A stretch of 64,000 bases of DNA from Bacteroidota bacterium (lineage in GTDB: Bacteria; Bacteroidota; Bacteroidia; Chitinophagales; Chitinophagaceae). The stretch spans positions 640,535-704,534 of the forward strand of contig JAFAFR010000043.1 in assembly GCA_023423405.1 (NCBI GenBank). Direction: 5' to 3'. The position numbers and the translations under genes are program-made. The notes below the pieces were generated by a model. That model saw nothing but the letters and a program-made list of their open reading frames with translations, was not told the origin of the DNA and did no database searches. Positions 51,063-57,618 of this stretch are shown here, one piece after another; position 1 is the stretch's first letter, and every line of letters begins with the position of its first letter.

Positions 51063-51296
51063 TTATTTTATTTGTTTGAGAAGATTGTTAAAACCTCGGC
51101 CATCCTTTATGGTTTTGCCAGAGTGCCAACCTGAATAAGGGAAGAATTTCACGACATGTTCTTTGAAAGAAAAACGTAGTTCAGTATCACCTACCCGCTC
51201 AACCGCAAACCCTAGTTTTTCAAGCACATTTTTGCATGATTGGACCCGCTCTGGTTGTAGTTTAATCTCGCGCTCTTTATTTAATCGATTACTCAT
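51063..51296 (-). CDS. small early phage protein (77 aa)
   Basis: The ATG at 51294-51296 overlaps the end of the upstream gene (AATGAGTAA), which supports it over a longer frame starting at 51359. The product is basic, with KNVLEKLGFAVERVGD, FKEHVVKFFPYSGWHSGK and IKDGRGFNNLLKQ. The fold looks like a small double-stranded-RNA-binding or HicA-like alpha-beta domain, but no family is claimed. Confidence 0.6.
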   Translation of the reverse strand: MSNRLNKEREIKLQPERVQSCKNVLEKLGFAVERVGDTELRFSFKEHVVKFFPYSGWHSGKTIKDGRGFNNLLKQIK

Positions 51297-51702
51297 TAGC
51301 GTTAGCTTGTGCAACGCTTTCAACAAAAGGGTTAGCATTGCTGATGTGAAATGCTGCAATGAGGTTTATATAGGAGGCATATTCCTCAATCTGTTGGGGT
51401 GTGTAATCGTGATCTTCACCAATTGCTTTACAGTTCTCCTGCCAGTCGTTTATAGAGTTTTGACTGCACCCGATTTGTATTTTGTCTTCTCCCCAGTACA
51501 CTACCCGGTGTTTCGATCCGGTTATAAACAGTGTTTTTGGCTTGGCCCCGTCGCCGATGCTGGCCCCGTCGCCGATGCTGGCCCCGTAGCCGATGCTGGC
51601 CCGGTTGCCGATGCTGATACCTCTTTTTTCCAGCTCAGCTGTGTTGGATAGGTCGAAAGATTTCCAGCCCTCTCCGCTTACGTACAAATAGATAGTTGCC
51701 AC
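51289..51702 (-). CDS. protein with hexapeptide-type repeats, unknown
   Basis: A 137-residue protein. Residues about 29-52 are four successive six-residue units (SIGNRA, SIGYGA, SIGDGA, SIGDGA), the pattern of a left-handed parallel beta-helix. The rest has GSKHRVVYWGEDKIQIGC and NDWQENCKAIGEDHDYT. The units are encoded by an 18-bp tandem repeat at 51544-51615. No acetyltransferase catalytic His is evident, so it is not called an enzyme. Confidence 0.6.
   Translation of the reverse strand: MATIYLYVSGEGWKSFDLSNTAELEKRGISIGNRASIGYGASIGDGASIGDGAKPKTLFITGSKHRVVYWGEDKIQIGCSQNSINDWQENCKAIGEDHDYTPQQIEEYASYINLIAAFHISNANPFVESVAQANANE
51544..51615. repeat. four-copy 18-bp tandem repeat
   Basis: Four 18-bp units (ggccccgtcgccgatgct and variants) run head to tail. 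Units one and two are identical, three differs at one base and four at two or three. They lie inside the gene at 51289-51702 and keep its frame, so each unit adds six residues. Copy number could change by slippage. Confidence 0.92.
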
Positions 51703-51714
51703 TGTATTTTGGTT

Positions 51715-51870
51715 TTAATTATTATGGAAAAAATCGTCGTATAGGTCTTCGTTGAATTGTTTTATTTCCTCTTCGGCCCGCATTGTTGCGCGGGCCAACA
51801 CAACGCCAATAACTATCCCAGCAAGGCACAACAGATATGCGACTATGAAGGCAATGTGAAAGGGTATCAT
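51715..51870 (-). CDS. single-pass small membrane protein (51 aa)
   Basis: The frame from ATG 51868-51870 to TAA 51715-51717 encodes 51 residues with one hydrophobic helix (about residues 4-26) and an acidic tail (EEEIKQFNEDLYDDFF). The start overlaps the stop of the upstream gene (ATGA-type), which supports it as a real gene. Function unknown; small early membrane proteins may act in superinfection exclusion. Confidence 0.6.
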   Translation of the reverse strand: MIPFHIAFIVAYLLCLAGIVIGVVLARATMRAEEEIKQFNEDLYDDFFHNN

Positions 51871-52157
51871 TGGGCAAAACTTTGTAGCTGTTGAATACTA
51901 ACCACCCTTGCAAGTGCGAAAAAGTGGACAATTTGATCTTCGGACAAGGCTGCCCGTGAAGTGAGTTCATATATAGTCTGGTACCACCGATTCGGTTGAT
52001 CATTGTCGTTAATGTGCTGTACCTCTATCGTGCGATGGGATACCAGGATTCTTTCGTCACGTTCATCATGGATAAGCTGAACAACATGACCGCTTTTTGT
52101 TACATACCAGCCCGCAGCCAGTAGGTACTCAATAGCGAGGTGGGTGTTGGGTTTCAT
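51867..52157 (-). CDS. small early phage protein (96 aa), unknown
   Basis: A 96-residue soluble protein (HLAIEYLLAAGWYVTKSGHVV, VSHRTIEVQHINDND). It overlaps both neighbours by four bases, so it belongs to the early operon. No family recognised. Confidence 0.6.
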   Translation of the reverse strand: MKPNTHLAIEYLLAAGWYVTKSGHVVQLIHDERDERILVSHRTIEVQHINDNDQPNRWYQTIYELTSRAALSEDQIVHFFALARVVSIQQLQSFAQ

Positions 52158-52336
52158 TGTTTCCGCCTATTACTTTTTTTATACACAGCTACACAGTAAG
52201 ATTCCAAGGATGCAACAACACTCATGTTAGTGGCGTGAATTCTCACAGTGCCATCAGGAAAATTGAATTGCGCTATAAGTGGATACTTTTCAGTAACATA
52301 ACAGCTGTTGCATACTACTTTAATAGTTTGCTTCAC
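52154..52336 (-). CDS. small early protein (60 aa), unknown
   Basis: A 60-residue protein with two Cys in CNSCYVTEKY and one near the end (SYCVAVYKK). It is strand-rich, and its end overlaps the next gene by four bases. The CxxC could bind metal, but only one pair is present. Confidence 0.5.
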   Translation of the reverse strand: MKQTIKVVCNSCYVTEKYPLIAQFNFPDGTVRIHATNMSVVASLESYCVAVYKKSNRRKQ

Positions 52337-52340
52337 GGTC

Positions 52341-52493
52341 CTACTGCTTTACAGGTTTAGGAACAAAAAATTTCCAGTTGTCGTGGCCATAGCCGACCAT
52401 GCGAAAGCTGCTGCAGGTATCACGCGGAGACGCGCAACCAGTTGCGATCAGGCATATCGCTGCCAGGACGATTAGTGTCGTCAATTTTTTCAT
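52341..52493 (-). CDS. small lipoprotein (50 aa)
   Basis: The frame from ATG 52491-52493 to TAG 52341-52343 encodes 50 residues. A basic N-terminus (MKK) is followed by a hydrophobic stretch and the lipobox IATGC, so the mature lipoprotein would start at Cys20 and have only about 30 residues. It is in the early operon. A lysogen-surface or exclusion role is possible but not shown. Confidence 0.6.
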   Translation of the reverse strand: MKKLTTLIVLAAICLIATGCASPRDTCSSFRMVGYGHDNWKFFVPKPVKQ

Positions 52494-52508
52494 GGTCTTC
52501 TATTTTTT

Positions 52509-52736
52509 TTATCTGATTAAGTACTGAGCCGGTATGCTGTCAATCTCGTAGGAAATGGATTTGCCGTATCGTTTGAATTGAATAGCGCCCATATCTCGCA
52601 TCTGTCTTATCTTCTCATGATTCCAACCGGTCAACCTTGCCAGCTCTTTTCCACTTATGGTTTGCTTTTGCTTTCTGGCTCCTAAGAGCTGATCCAGCTT
52701 TTTTTCAATTTTATCCAGGCGCTGCTCAATGGTCAT
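52509..52736 (-). CDS. excisionase/MerR-like HTH protein
   Basis: A 75-residue protein. A coiled-coil N-terminus (IEQRLDKIEKKLDQLLG) precedes a winged-helix DNA-binding domain with SGKELARLTGWNHEKIRQM and IQFKRYGKSISYEID, the pattern of Bacteroidota excisionase-type helix-turn-helix proteins. It is the second gene of the early operon, so a role as excisionase or early regulator is likely. Confidence 0.7.
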   Translation of the reverse strand: MTIEQRLDKIEKKLDQLLGARKQKQTISGKELARLTGWNHEKIRQMRDMGAIQFKRYGKSISYEIDSIPAQYLIR

Positions 52737-52796
52737 GGTTGCATGGGTTTGAAAAAATAGTTTCGACGAATGGGCTATGATGTATTAAATAATATT

Positions 52797-53033
52797 TCAA
52801 TTTTGTGTCGGTAGTATGGCTTCGCGGGCACTAATACGATGCCGGAAAAAACGAACCAGACGAGCAGCTACATCCAGGTTATTTCCTTTCCCGTTGAAAT
52901 ACCGGGAAAGTGTGGTGGGTGTGAATCCAAATTTCTTCACCGCGTCAGCGCGATCGCCAGCAGTCACGTTTACCTCCAAGTCCTTCAAAGCCGCCTTAGC
53001 TCTTTCCAATTGTGTATATTGTGTTCCTGTCAT
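52797..53033 (-). CDS. Cro-like HTH regulator, first gene of the early operon
   Basis: A 78-residue protein with a helix-turn-helix at about residues 22-50 (RADAVKKFGFTPTTLSRYFN). It is transcribed leftward from the perfect promoter at 53069-53098, in the place of a lambda cro gene and divergent from the larger HTH gene at 53151. Small size and position suggest the lytic repressor. Confidence 0.7.
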   Translation of the reverse strand: MTGTQYTQLERAKAALKDLEVNVTAGDRADAVKKFGFTPTTLSRYFNGKGNNLDVAARLVRFFRHRISAREAILPTQN

Positions 53034-53068
53034 GTTGATCGAATGTTACTTGCGCGTTGATGGCAGAA

Positions 53069-53098
53069 CAAATATAAGTTGATTATTTAAACCTTCAA
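53069..53098 (-). promoter_or_regulatory. early leftward promoter of the lysis-lysogeny switch
   Basis: On the minus strand TTG (53096-53098), 19 bp and TATATTTG (53069-53076) match the consensus exactly. The first 21-bp repeat of the operator pair fills the spacer, so binding there would block the promoter. Confidence 0.8.
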
Positions 53099-53127
53099 TT
53101 ATTTTAAGGTTGATTTTTTAAACTTTC
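53076..53127. repeat. two 21-bp direct repeats, candidate operators
   Basis: 53076-53096 and 53107-53127 share the pattern A(A/G)GTTGATT(A/T)TTTAAAC(C/T)TTC and start 31 bp apart, about three helical turns. One covers the spacer of the leftward promoter, and the other lies between the divergent genes. They are the likely binding sites of the two HTH regulators. Confidence 0.65.
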
Positions 53128-53150
53128 GAAAATATCTAATATTTCTCCGT

Positions 53151-53567
53151 ATGAGCGGTAATTTGAGAAAAGAACTGGAAGATTTAATCGAAAATATAAA
53201 AGCTGTTACCGGCTTTAATCAGCAAACAATAAGCAAGGAAGCCGGCTATGCAGCAAAAACAATAACCCAAGTACTATCCTCAGGAGAAAGACTCGAACCC
53301 CTAATAAAACAACTTAGAATTGTATTTAGGCATGAGTTGAGAAAATCAACCTCAATCAGTTCTGAAATGCAGGGTTATCCGAATATTGTAATTCCAGAAG
53401 AAGTACGGCAAGCTGTTCTGGTACTGAATAAATTTGTGAATCAAAACGCTGTAAAAACTCCTGAGAAGCGGAGTGCAACACCGGACAAAAGCTCTTACGG
53501 GATAACCGGATCGGGCAGTCAAGCCAATAGGGGCAAGTCTGACAAGGATGTGAAAGGAAAGGCATAG
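53151..53567 (+). CDS. CI-like HTH repressor candidate
   Basis: A 138-residue protein. An N-terminal HTH is visible (GFNQQTISKEAGYAAKTITQ, about residues 21-40), followed by a helical middle and a Ser/Lys-rich unstructured tail. No LexA-type peptidase residues are seen, so induction would need another route than RecA cleavage. It is divergent from the Cro-like gene across the operator repeats, as expected of the lysogeny repressor. Confidence 0.65.
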   Translation: MSGNLRKELEDLIENIKAVTGFNQQTISKEAGYAAKTITQVLSSGERLEPLIKQLRIVFRHELRKSTSISSEMQGYPNIVIPEEVRQAVLVLNKFVNQNAVKTPEKRSATPDKSSYGITGSGSQANRGKSDKDVKGKA

Positions 53568-53706
53568 CTAATCAGAATTTAAGAAGTAGCCGCCGAAATC
53601 AAAATGGTCTTACCAAGGATTATGACACAAACTAGTAACAGTTACGAATATTCGCAACCAGAAAAACACCCTTTTTACTTTAACTCAAATGCCTTATACT
53701 ACGTCG

Positions 53707-54234
53707 ATGAAGCCTCTAATAACCCTTTTACCCTTACTATTCCTTACCACCCTTACGTATTCTCAAAAACAATATGTCTGGTGCCCCGAAAGCATTAAGG
53801 TATCTGCTAGGAACAACTTGCCAACTGCATCGGTGCGGCTGCTGATTACTGATGGGCGAATGATTGCAGACAAGACTCGCGGTGACTGCGATATTGCTGT
53901 CTTTGAAAATGGATTCCTGGCAATCTTAAAACAAGCTTGGCCAAACTCATCAGCATACACAGGAACAGACGGTAAGGAAGAAGTTTATATAAATGTCATT
54001 GTTGAAGAACACCATACGAATTTTTTTCCCTCGTTATGGATCGGATACTCAAAACTAAATGTCAGGATAAAGGACCAACGAGGCGGAGAGGTAAAGGAGT
54101 ATACAAAACAGATTGCAGTTGAACGAAAATCGGGAAATGCCCTCGGGAGAGAAAACGGGAAACGGGCATTGGAAAAGGCATACAGCGATGCTATCAGTGA
54201 ACTGTTGGCGGAAATAACAAAGGATCTAACCTAA
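53707..54234 (+). CDS. secreted protein, unknown function, prophage cargo
   Basis: From the ATG at 53707 the product is 175 residues with a signal peptide (KPLITLLPLLFLTTLTYSQ). The mature part has VSARNNLPTASVRLLITDGR, RGDCDIAVFENGFLAILKQAW and a C-terminal helix (LEKAYSDAISELLAEITK). It is expressed in the repressor direction, so probably in the lysogen, and may act in the cell envelope. No family recognised. The next gene starts at its stop (TAATG). Confidence 0.6.
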   Translation: MKPLITLLPLLFLTTLTYSQKQYVWCPESIKVSARNNLPTASVRLLITDGRMIADKTRGDCDIAVFENGFLAILKQAWPNSSAYTGTDGKEEVYINVIVEEHHTNFFPSLWIGYSKLNVRIKDQRGGEVKEYTKQIAVERKSGNALGRENGKRALEKAYSDAISELLAEITKDLT

Positions 54235-54533
54235 TGTCTCCCACCCTCCCCCTCCTGCACCGCCTGGACCTGCACGGGCCTGCTGAGCTGCCAGAGGCCG
54301 AAGCGCGGGAGCTGGTGGATGCCGGCTATATAACCCGCATCGGTCACCAGTACCGCATCACTGACGAAGGTAGGCGGGCTTTGTTCGAGGGGGCAATGGC
54401 GGCTTGCGAGGGGAAGCAGTCGGTGACTGACACCCTGCAGGGCCTGGGTTTTGAACCCGATCCGCTGTACGTCCAGATCATCACCGAGGGGCTGAAATAC
54501 CGTAGAAATACGGAAGAGCGCAGCCAATTATAG
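54234..54533 (+). CDS. small winged-helix-like protein
   Basis: A 99-residue protein. The centre resembles a winged helix (LPEAEARELVDAGYITRIGH followed by YRITDEGRRALFEGAM), and the end is a charged helix. GC content is markedly higher than in the following toxin region. It is translationally coupled to the secreted protein gene by a one-base overlap. The target is unknown. Confidence 0.6.
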   Translation: MSPTLPLLHRLDLHGPAELPEAEARELVDAGYITRIGHQYRITDEGRRALFEGAMAACEGKQSVTDTLQGLGFEPDPLYVQIITEGLKYRRNTEERSQL

Positions 54534-54555
54534 GGCTAAGTTTATTGATAACGAA

Positions 54556-54574
54556 TTAGTTACAAATTAACTAA
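54556..54574. promoter_or_regulatory. inverted repeat upstream of the toxin-antitoxin-chaperone operon
   Basis: TTAGTTA and TAACTAA form perfect seven-bp arms around CAAAT, in an AT-rich 123-bp intergenic region. A weak -7 box (CAACTTTG, 54616-54623) lies downstream. The site is a likely operator for the HTH antitoxin. Confidence 0.5.
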
Positions 54575-54656
54575 AAAAATATTTTAATTTTAACTCGACA
54601 TATTTCAATCCTCTGCAACTTTGTGGCTTGAAAATTGTCTTAACTTATAAGCTAAG

Positions 54657-55151
54657 TTGGCTGCAATATTTAAAAGGATTAGGAGTTTTAAGTATGTAAC
54701 ATACTACACCGTACAATATGAGGAGTCGGCTGTTTCCGAGTTTACCAAGTTCTTGCAAAAGTTTGGCGAAGATGAGCGAACAAGGATGGCATTCCAGAAA
54801 ATAGTTGCTGCGATGCAGCACTTTGGGAACGACTATTATGCATCGTTAGAAGATTTTTTCGTAAATGAGAGGGAAGCCGAGCGCTTTAGAGAAACGGGCC
54901 AGCAATTTATTAGTTCTGGGTATGGCTTACGTTTATATTGCTACCCAATAACCCGTTCCTTGGTTGTCGTTTTTAACGGTTGCGAAAAAACAAGCACAAC
55001 AGCTCAGGATTGCCCCAATTGCGGAATGCCTTTCTATCAGGCAAATTCATTATCCAGAAAAATCAAACAAGCTCTTACAGATGGCTTTATATCCATTTCC
55101 AGAAATGGTCTGGAACTAGAAATCGATGAGGACTTTTTGTTAGACACCTGA
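54657..55151 (+). CDS. RelE/HigB-like toxin of a toxin-antitoxin-chaperone system
   Basis: A 164-residue protein using a TTG start; no ATG is available before residue 45. The C-terminal half has the RelE/HigB-type core: GYGLRLYCYPITRSLVVVFN, CEKTSTTAQDCPNCGMPF and a final helix-strand (LSRKIKQALTDGFISI). Known relatives are ribosome-dependent mRNA interferases, here inferred. Gene order toxin, antitoxin, chaperone with eight-base and overlapping junctions marks an operon. It lies between the repressor region and the integrase. Confidence 0.65.
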   Translation: MAAIFKRIRSFKYVTYYTVQYEESAVSEFTKFLQKFGEDERTRMAFQKIVAAMQHFGNDYYASLEDFFVNEREAERFRETGQQFISSGYGLRLYCYPITRSLVVVFNGCEKTSTTAQDCPNCGMPFYQANSLSRKIKQALTDGFISISRNGLELEIDEDFLLDT

Positions 55152-55159
55152 ACACTACT

Positions 55160-55705
55160 ATGACACGAAAAAAAAGAATTGAGCAAGACGACACTACTTT
55201 ATTTGACAAGGCTTTAAATGAATTGCCAGCAGATATCAAGATCGAAGTAGCTATTTCGTTTGATATAGCTAAAAGACTTCGTTTATTGCTGAATAAGAAA
55301 TTTAGCGGAAAGCAATCTGAGTTAGCAAAATACATGGGTAAGACAGAAGCTGAAATATCAAAGTGGTTTAGTGGAACACACAATTTCACTCTCCAAACAC
55401 TGGCAAAGCTAGAAGCAGCATTTGGAGAGCCAATTATTTCCGTGCCCAGTCATGAAGAACGCGTGGTCCTGGAAGACATGGTTGTAGAATTCTCTAACTT
55501 TGGGCACGCCATATATTGGGGTGATAGAAGAGACTTCCCACTGGTATTTAGCAATACCGAATGTGCACCATATACACAAAGATTAAGCCATAGCCTCCAA
55601 ACACTCTTTAGTGACATCTATTCCATTTCTCTGCATAGAGACTATTTACCGGCATATATGAAGGGTGATATTTCAATTCCAAATTCAAACCAGGTGTTAG
55701 CATGA
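55160..55705 (+). CDS. HigA-like HTH antitoxin with C-terminal extension
   Basis: A 181-residue protein. The XRE-type helix-turn-helix is at about residues 49-85 (FSGKQSELAKYMGKTEAEIS, KWFSGTHNFTLQTLAKLEAA). The remaining about 90 residues form a hydrophobic and aromatic extension (VVEFSNFGHAIYWGDRRDF, HRDYLPAYMKGD). In studied chaperone-dependent systems such an extension is the chaperone addiction region, needing a SecB-like protein for stability. The stop overlaps the chaperone start (ATGA). Confidence 0.75.
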   Translation: MTRKKRIEQDDTTLFDKALNELPADIKIEVAISFDIAKRLRLLLNKKFSGKQSELAKYMGKTEAEISKWFSGTHNFTLQTLAKLEAAFGEPIISVPSHEERVVLEDMVVEFSNFGHAIYWGDRRDFPLVFSNTECAPYTQRLSHSLQTLFSDIYSISLHRDYLPAYMKGDISIPNSNQVLA

Positions 55706-56184
55706 GTAAAAGCATTGATTTTTCTGTTGAATTGATACGACTTATCGATGTTAATATAAAAAAAGCTGAGATTGATAACCCCGAGGAATTAAAATCTGTA
55801 TTCTCAGATGGTTATAAGCTGATAATGCGTTTTAAATTCCAATTCGCAACTGAAAGCAGTTCAAGACTTGCTAAAACCTACTTTATTCTCAACCTATCAG
55901 CTACTAACACAGCCACTAACAAGTTTATAACCTGTCAGTTTGAGATAGTATATACTTTTTTTGTTGATCAGTTGCCCGGATTGCTTTTGCAAAAAGAAAA
56001 TGCGGTAATAATAGATACCCAGCTTGGAATATCCATGGCAAATATTGCCTACAGTACATCCAGGGGCATCGTTTTCACGCGCTGTTCAGGAACCGTCTTT
56101 GACGGAACAATATTGCCCATACTTTCAAACTCCATAATTGAAAACATAGTAAGGCAAGAAGAAAGTGTTGTAAATTTTGATTGA
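55702..56184 (+). CDS. SecB-like chaperone of the toxin-antitoxin-chaperone system
   Basis: A 160-residue protein with SecB-like order of elements: strand-rich residues 5-100 (YKLIMRFKFQFATESSSRLA, ITCQFEIVYTFFVDQL) and a helix followed by the signature ANIAYSTSRGIVFTRCSGTV and ILPILSNSII, which aligns with the Arg-Gly and LPxxNP regions of SecB. Being the third gene directly coupled to a HigA-like antitoxin makes a TAC role much likelier than export. It ends three bases from the convergent integrase gene. Confidence 0.65.
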   Translation: MSKSIDFSVELIRLIDVNIKKAEIDNPEELKSVFSDGYKLIMRFKFQFATESSSRLAKTYFILNLSATNTATNKFITCQFEIVYTFFVDQLPGLLLQKENAVIIDTQLGISMANIAYSTSRGIVFTRCSGTVFDGTILPILSNSIIENIVRQEESVVNFD

Positions 56185-56187
56185 TCA

Positions 56188-57336
56188 TTACAACCCCTTC
56201 CAAGCCTTCTTAACTTCTTTCTCGATTTTAACGTTGGTGACCTTGTAGTATGTATTTGCGCATACCTGCACCGTTATACCCATCAGCTCAGCGCAAACCT
56301 CAACGGAGATGCCCCTTTCCGCACACATGGTGACAGCAAAGGTGTGCCTGGTGCAGTGCGGCGTGATGTGCTTTTTTATCCCCAGAAACTTCATGGCAGA
56401 ATTAATGTGATCTCGAATTTGTGCTTCGTGAACGGGGAGTTCAGCCATGCGTAATCTACCGGCAAGTCGCGCGATAGCTGGGGGTAACGGCATAGAAACC
56501 CAGGACGTTCCTCGCTTTTTCGGCCTGACGCGCAGCCAGCCATCCCCCACCCTCTTGTCGTAGTCAAATTTCTTCCAGTCAGAAATTCTCAAGCCCGTAT
56601 AACAACCAAGAAGAGCATATACGATTGAGCTGTGCCATTCTACTGGCATTTCATTTAAGTTTTTCTCCAAAAGCTTCACCTCCGAAAGCGATAACCTGTC
56701 ACGCTCACCTGGTTCCGGATCAATTAATTTGTATTCGTCAAAAGGGTAGTTTTTTATCAACTGCTTTTTCTTCGCGGCCTGAAACATGCGTCGGATACTT
56801 CGCATAAGGAGATGTATATAGCTGGGAGCATATTCATCCCTTACCAGCGCTGCATTATAAGCAAGCAGGTATTCGGGTGTAATTTCTTCAAAGGTTAGAC
56901 TGCGGTTCCCGTGGTGAAGTTCGAGCCTGGCCATGTGCTTCCTGTTGTTTTCAAGCGTATCCTCATCAAGGGTTTTCTCCATCTCAAGACGGTAGTTATC
57001 CGCAAAGGAAAAAATATTTGTGCCAGGTCCAACTTCGCCAGCCACGACCCGCTTCTTAACCTCAGCGGCCACCACCCTCTTATTGGTTACCTCTTTTTCA
57101 GAAATTACCACCAGGGCGTCTTTTTTCTTCTTGGCAAGGATGGGGTTGATCTCCTCCCAATTGGCATGGGTATCCTTTAATTTTTCCTCCTTGCTGTCCC
57201 AGTATTTGGGCGAGGTAGCAAATTCAGTCCACAAGTACTTTCGCTTCCCGGCGGCTTTTATGCAGAGCACTATGGGTAACAGCCCTTCGGGGGTTGGATC
57301 GTATTTCCAAAGCATCAATGTTGCGGTGGCGGCCAT
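56188..57336 (-). CDS. int: tyrosine integrase
   Basis: A 382-residue phage integrase with an N-terminal arm-binding part, a SAM-like core-binding domain (about residues 105-205), and a catalytic domain with GCYTGLRISDW (Arg), HCTRHTFAVTMCAERG (His-x-x-Arg) and CANTYYKV (Tyr nucleophile). It recombines the att core in tRNA-Cys. It reads away from the right junction, 125 bp from the core, as is usual. Confidence 0.95.
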   Translation of the reverse strand: MAATATLMLWKYDPTPEGLLPIVLCIKAAGKRKYLWTEFATSPKYWDSKEEKLKDTHANWEEINPILAKKKKDALVVISEKEVTNKRVVAAEVKKRVVAGEVGPGTNIFSFADNYRLEMEKTLDEDTLENNRKHMARLELHHGNRSLTFEEITPEYLLAYNAALVRDEYAPSYIHLLMRSIRRMFQAAKKKQLIKNYPFDEYKLIDPEPGERDRLSLSEVKLLEKNLNEMPVEWHSSIVYALLGCYTGLRISDWKKFDYDKRVGDGWLRVRPKKRGTSWVSMPLPPAIARLAGRLRMAELPVHEAQIRDHINSAMKFLGIKKHITPHCTRHTFAVTMCAERGISVEVCAELMGITVQVCANTYYKVTNVKIEKEVKKAWKGL

Positions 57337-57342
57337 GGTGTA

Positions 57343-57407
57343 CTAACCTATTTCTAACCAAAATAGCCAATTTCTAACCACAAAACAACATCTAGCACCA
57401 TCTAACC
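57343..57407. promoter_or_regulatory. possible integrase arm-type sites, right end
   Basis: CTAACC occurs four times (57343, 57354, 57374 and 57402), all in the same orientation, between integrase start and the core. Two of them lie within the longer repeat tttctaacca. Copies of the same motif lie near the left core at 6675-6713. Confidence 0.5.
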
Positions 57408-57412
57408 GCATA

Positions 57413-57437
57413 GAAAAACCCGCCACCAGGGCGGGTT
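57413..57437 (-). terminator. phage-supplied terminator downstream of tRNA-Cys
   Basis: On the minus strand the stem AACCCGCC/GGCGGGTT with loop CTGGT is followed by TTTCT. It lies between tRNA-Cys and the integrase gene, inside phage DNA, so it ends the host tRNA transcript after integration. Confidence 0.8.
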
Positions 57438-57460
57438 CCGCGTATTTACGCTTAATTTTC

Positions 57461-57475
57461 GAGGTCCCGAGCAGA
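57461..57475. repeat. right attachment core (att direct repeat, copy 2)
   Basis: gaggtcccgagcaga, identical to 6621-6635. It restores the last 14 bases of the tRNA-Cys gene (T-arm 3' side, acceptor and discriminator), so integration leaves the tRNA intact. Confidence 0.93.
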
Positions 57476-57532
57476 TTCGAACTGCTGTAAAAGCTTTTGC
57501 AGAGCTCTGCCTAGCCACTCGGCCACAGGACC
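57462..57532 (-). tRNA. tRNA-Cys (GCA), integration target
   Basis: A 71-nt cloverleaf: acceptor GGTCCTG/CGGGACC, anticodon loop CTGCAAA giving GCA, T-arm AGCAG-TTCGAAT-CTGCT and discriminator U, which is characteristic of tRNA-Cys. CCA is not encoded. Its 3' end is the att core. Confidence 0.93.
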
Positions 57533-57618
57533 ACTCGTAAATCGGGCACGAATGTATGTATTTTTATACATTCGCACCACAATTAGATGTGAAAAATATT
57601 CCCTTTAACGGAACCGGT

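Larger units (their letters stand above)
6621..57475. mobile_element. complete temperate siphovirus-type prophage integrated in tRNA-Cys
   Basis: The element is bounded by a perfect 15-bp direct repeat at 6621-6635 and 57461-57475. It starts with a tyrosine integrase at the right end and carries repressor, replication, terminase, portal, capsid, connector, tail chaperone, tape measure, fibre and lysis genes in the standard order on the minus strand. A long tape measure gene (1417 codons) without sheath or baseplate genes indicates a long non-contractile tail. The only disrupted reading frame noticed is at 45390-45666, so the prophage may be inducible; this is inference. Confidence 0.93.

Noticed and set aside
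51544..51615. Regular repeats that could suggest a CRISPR array
   Set aside because: Units are contiguous with no spacers and lie in frame inside a coding gene.
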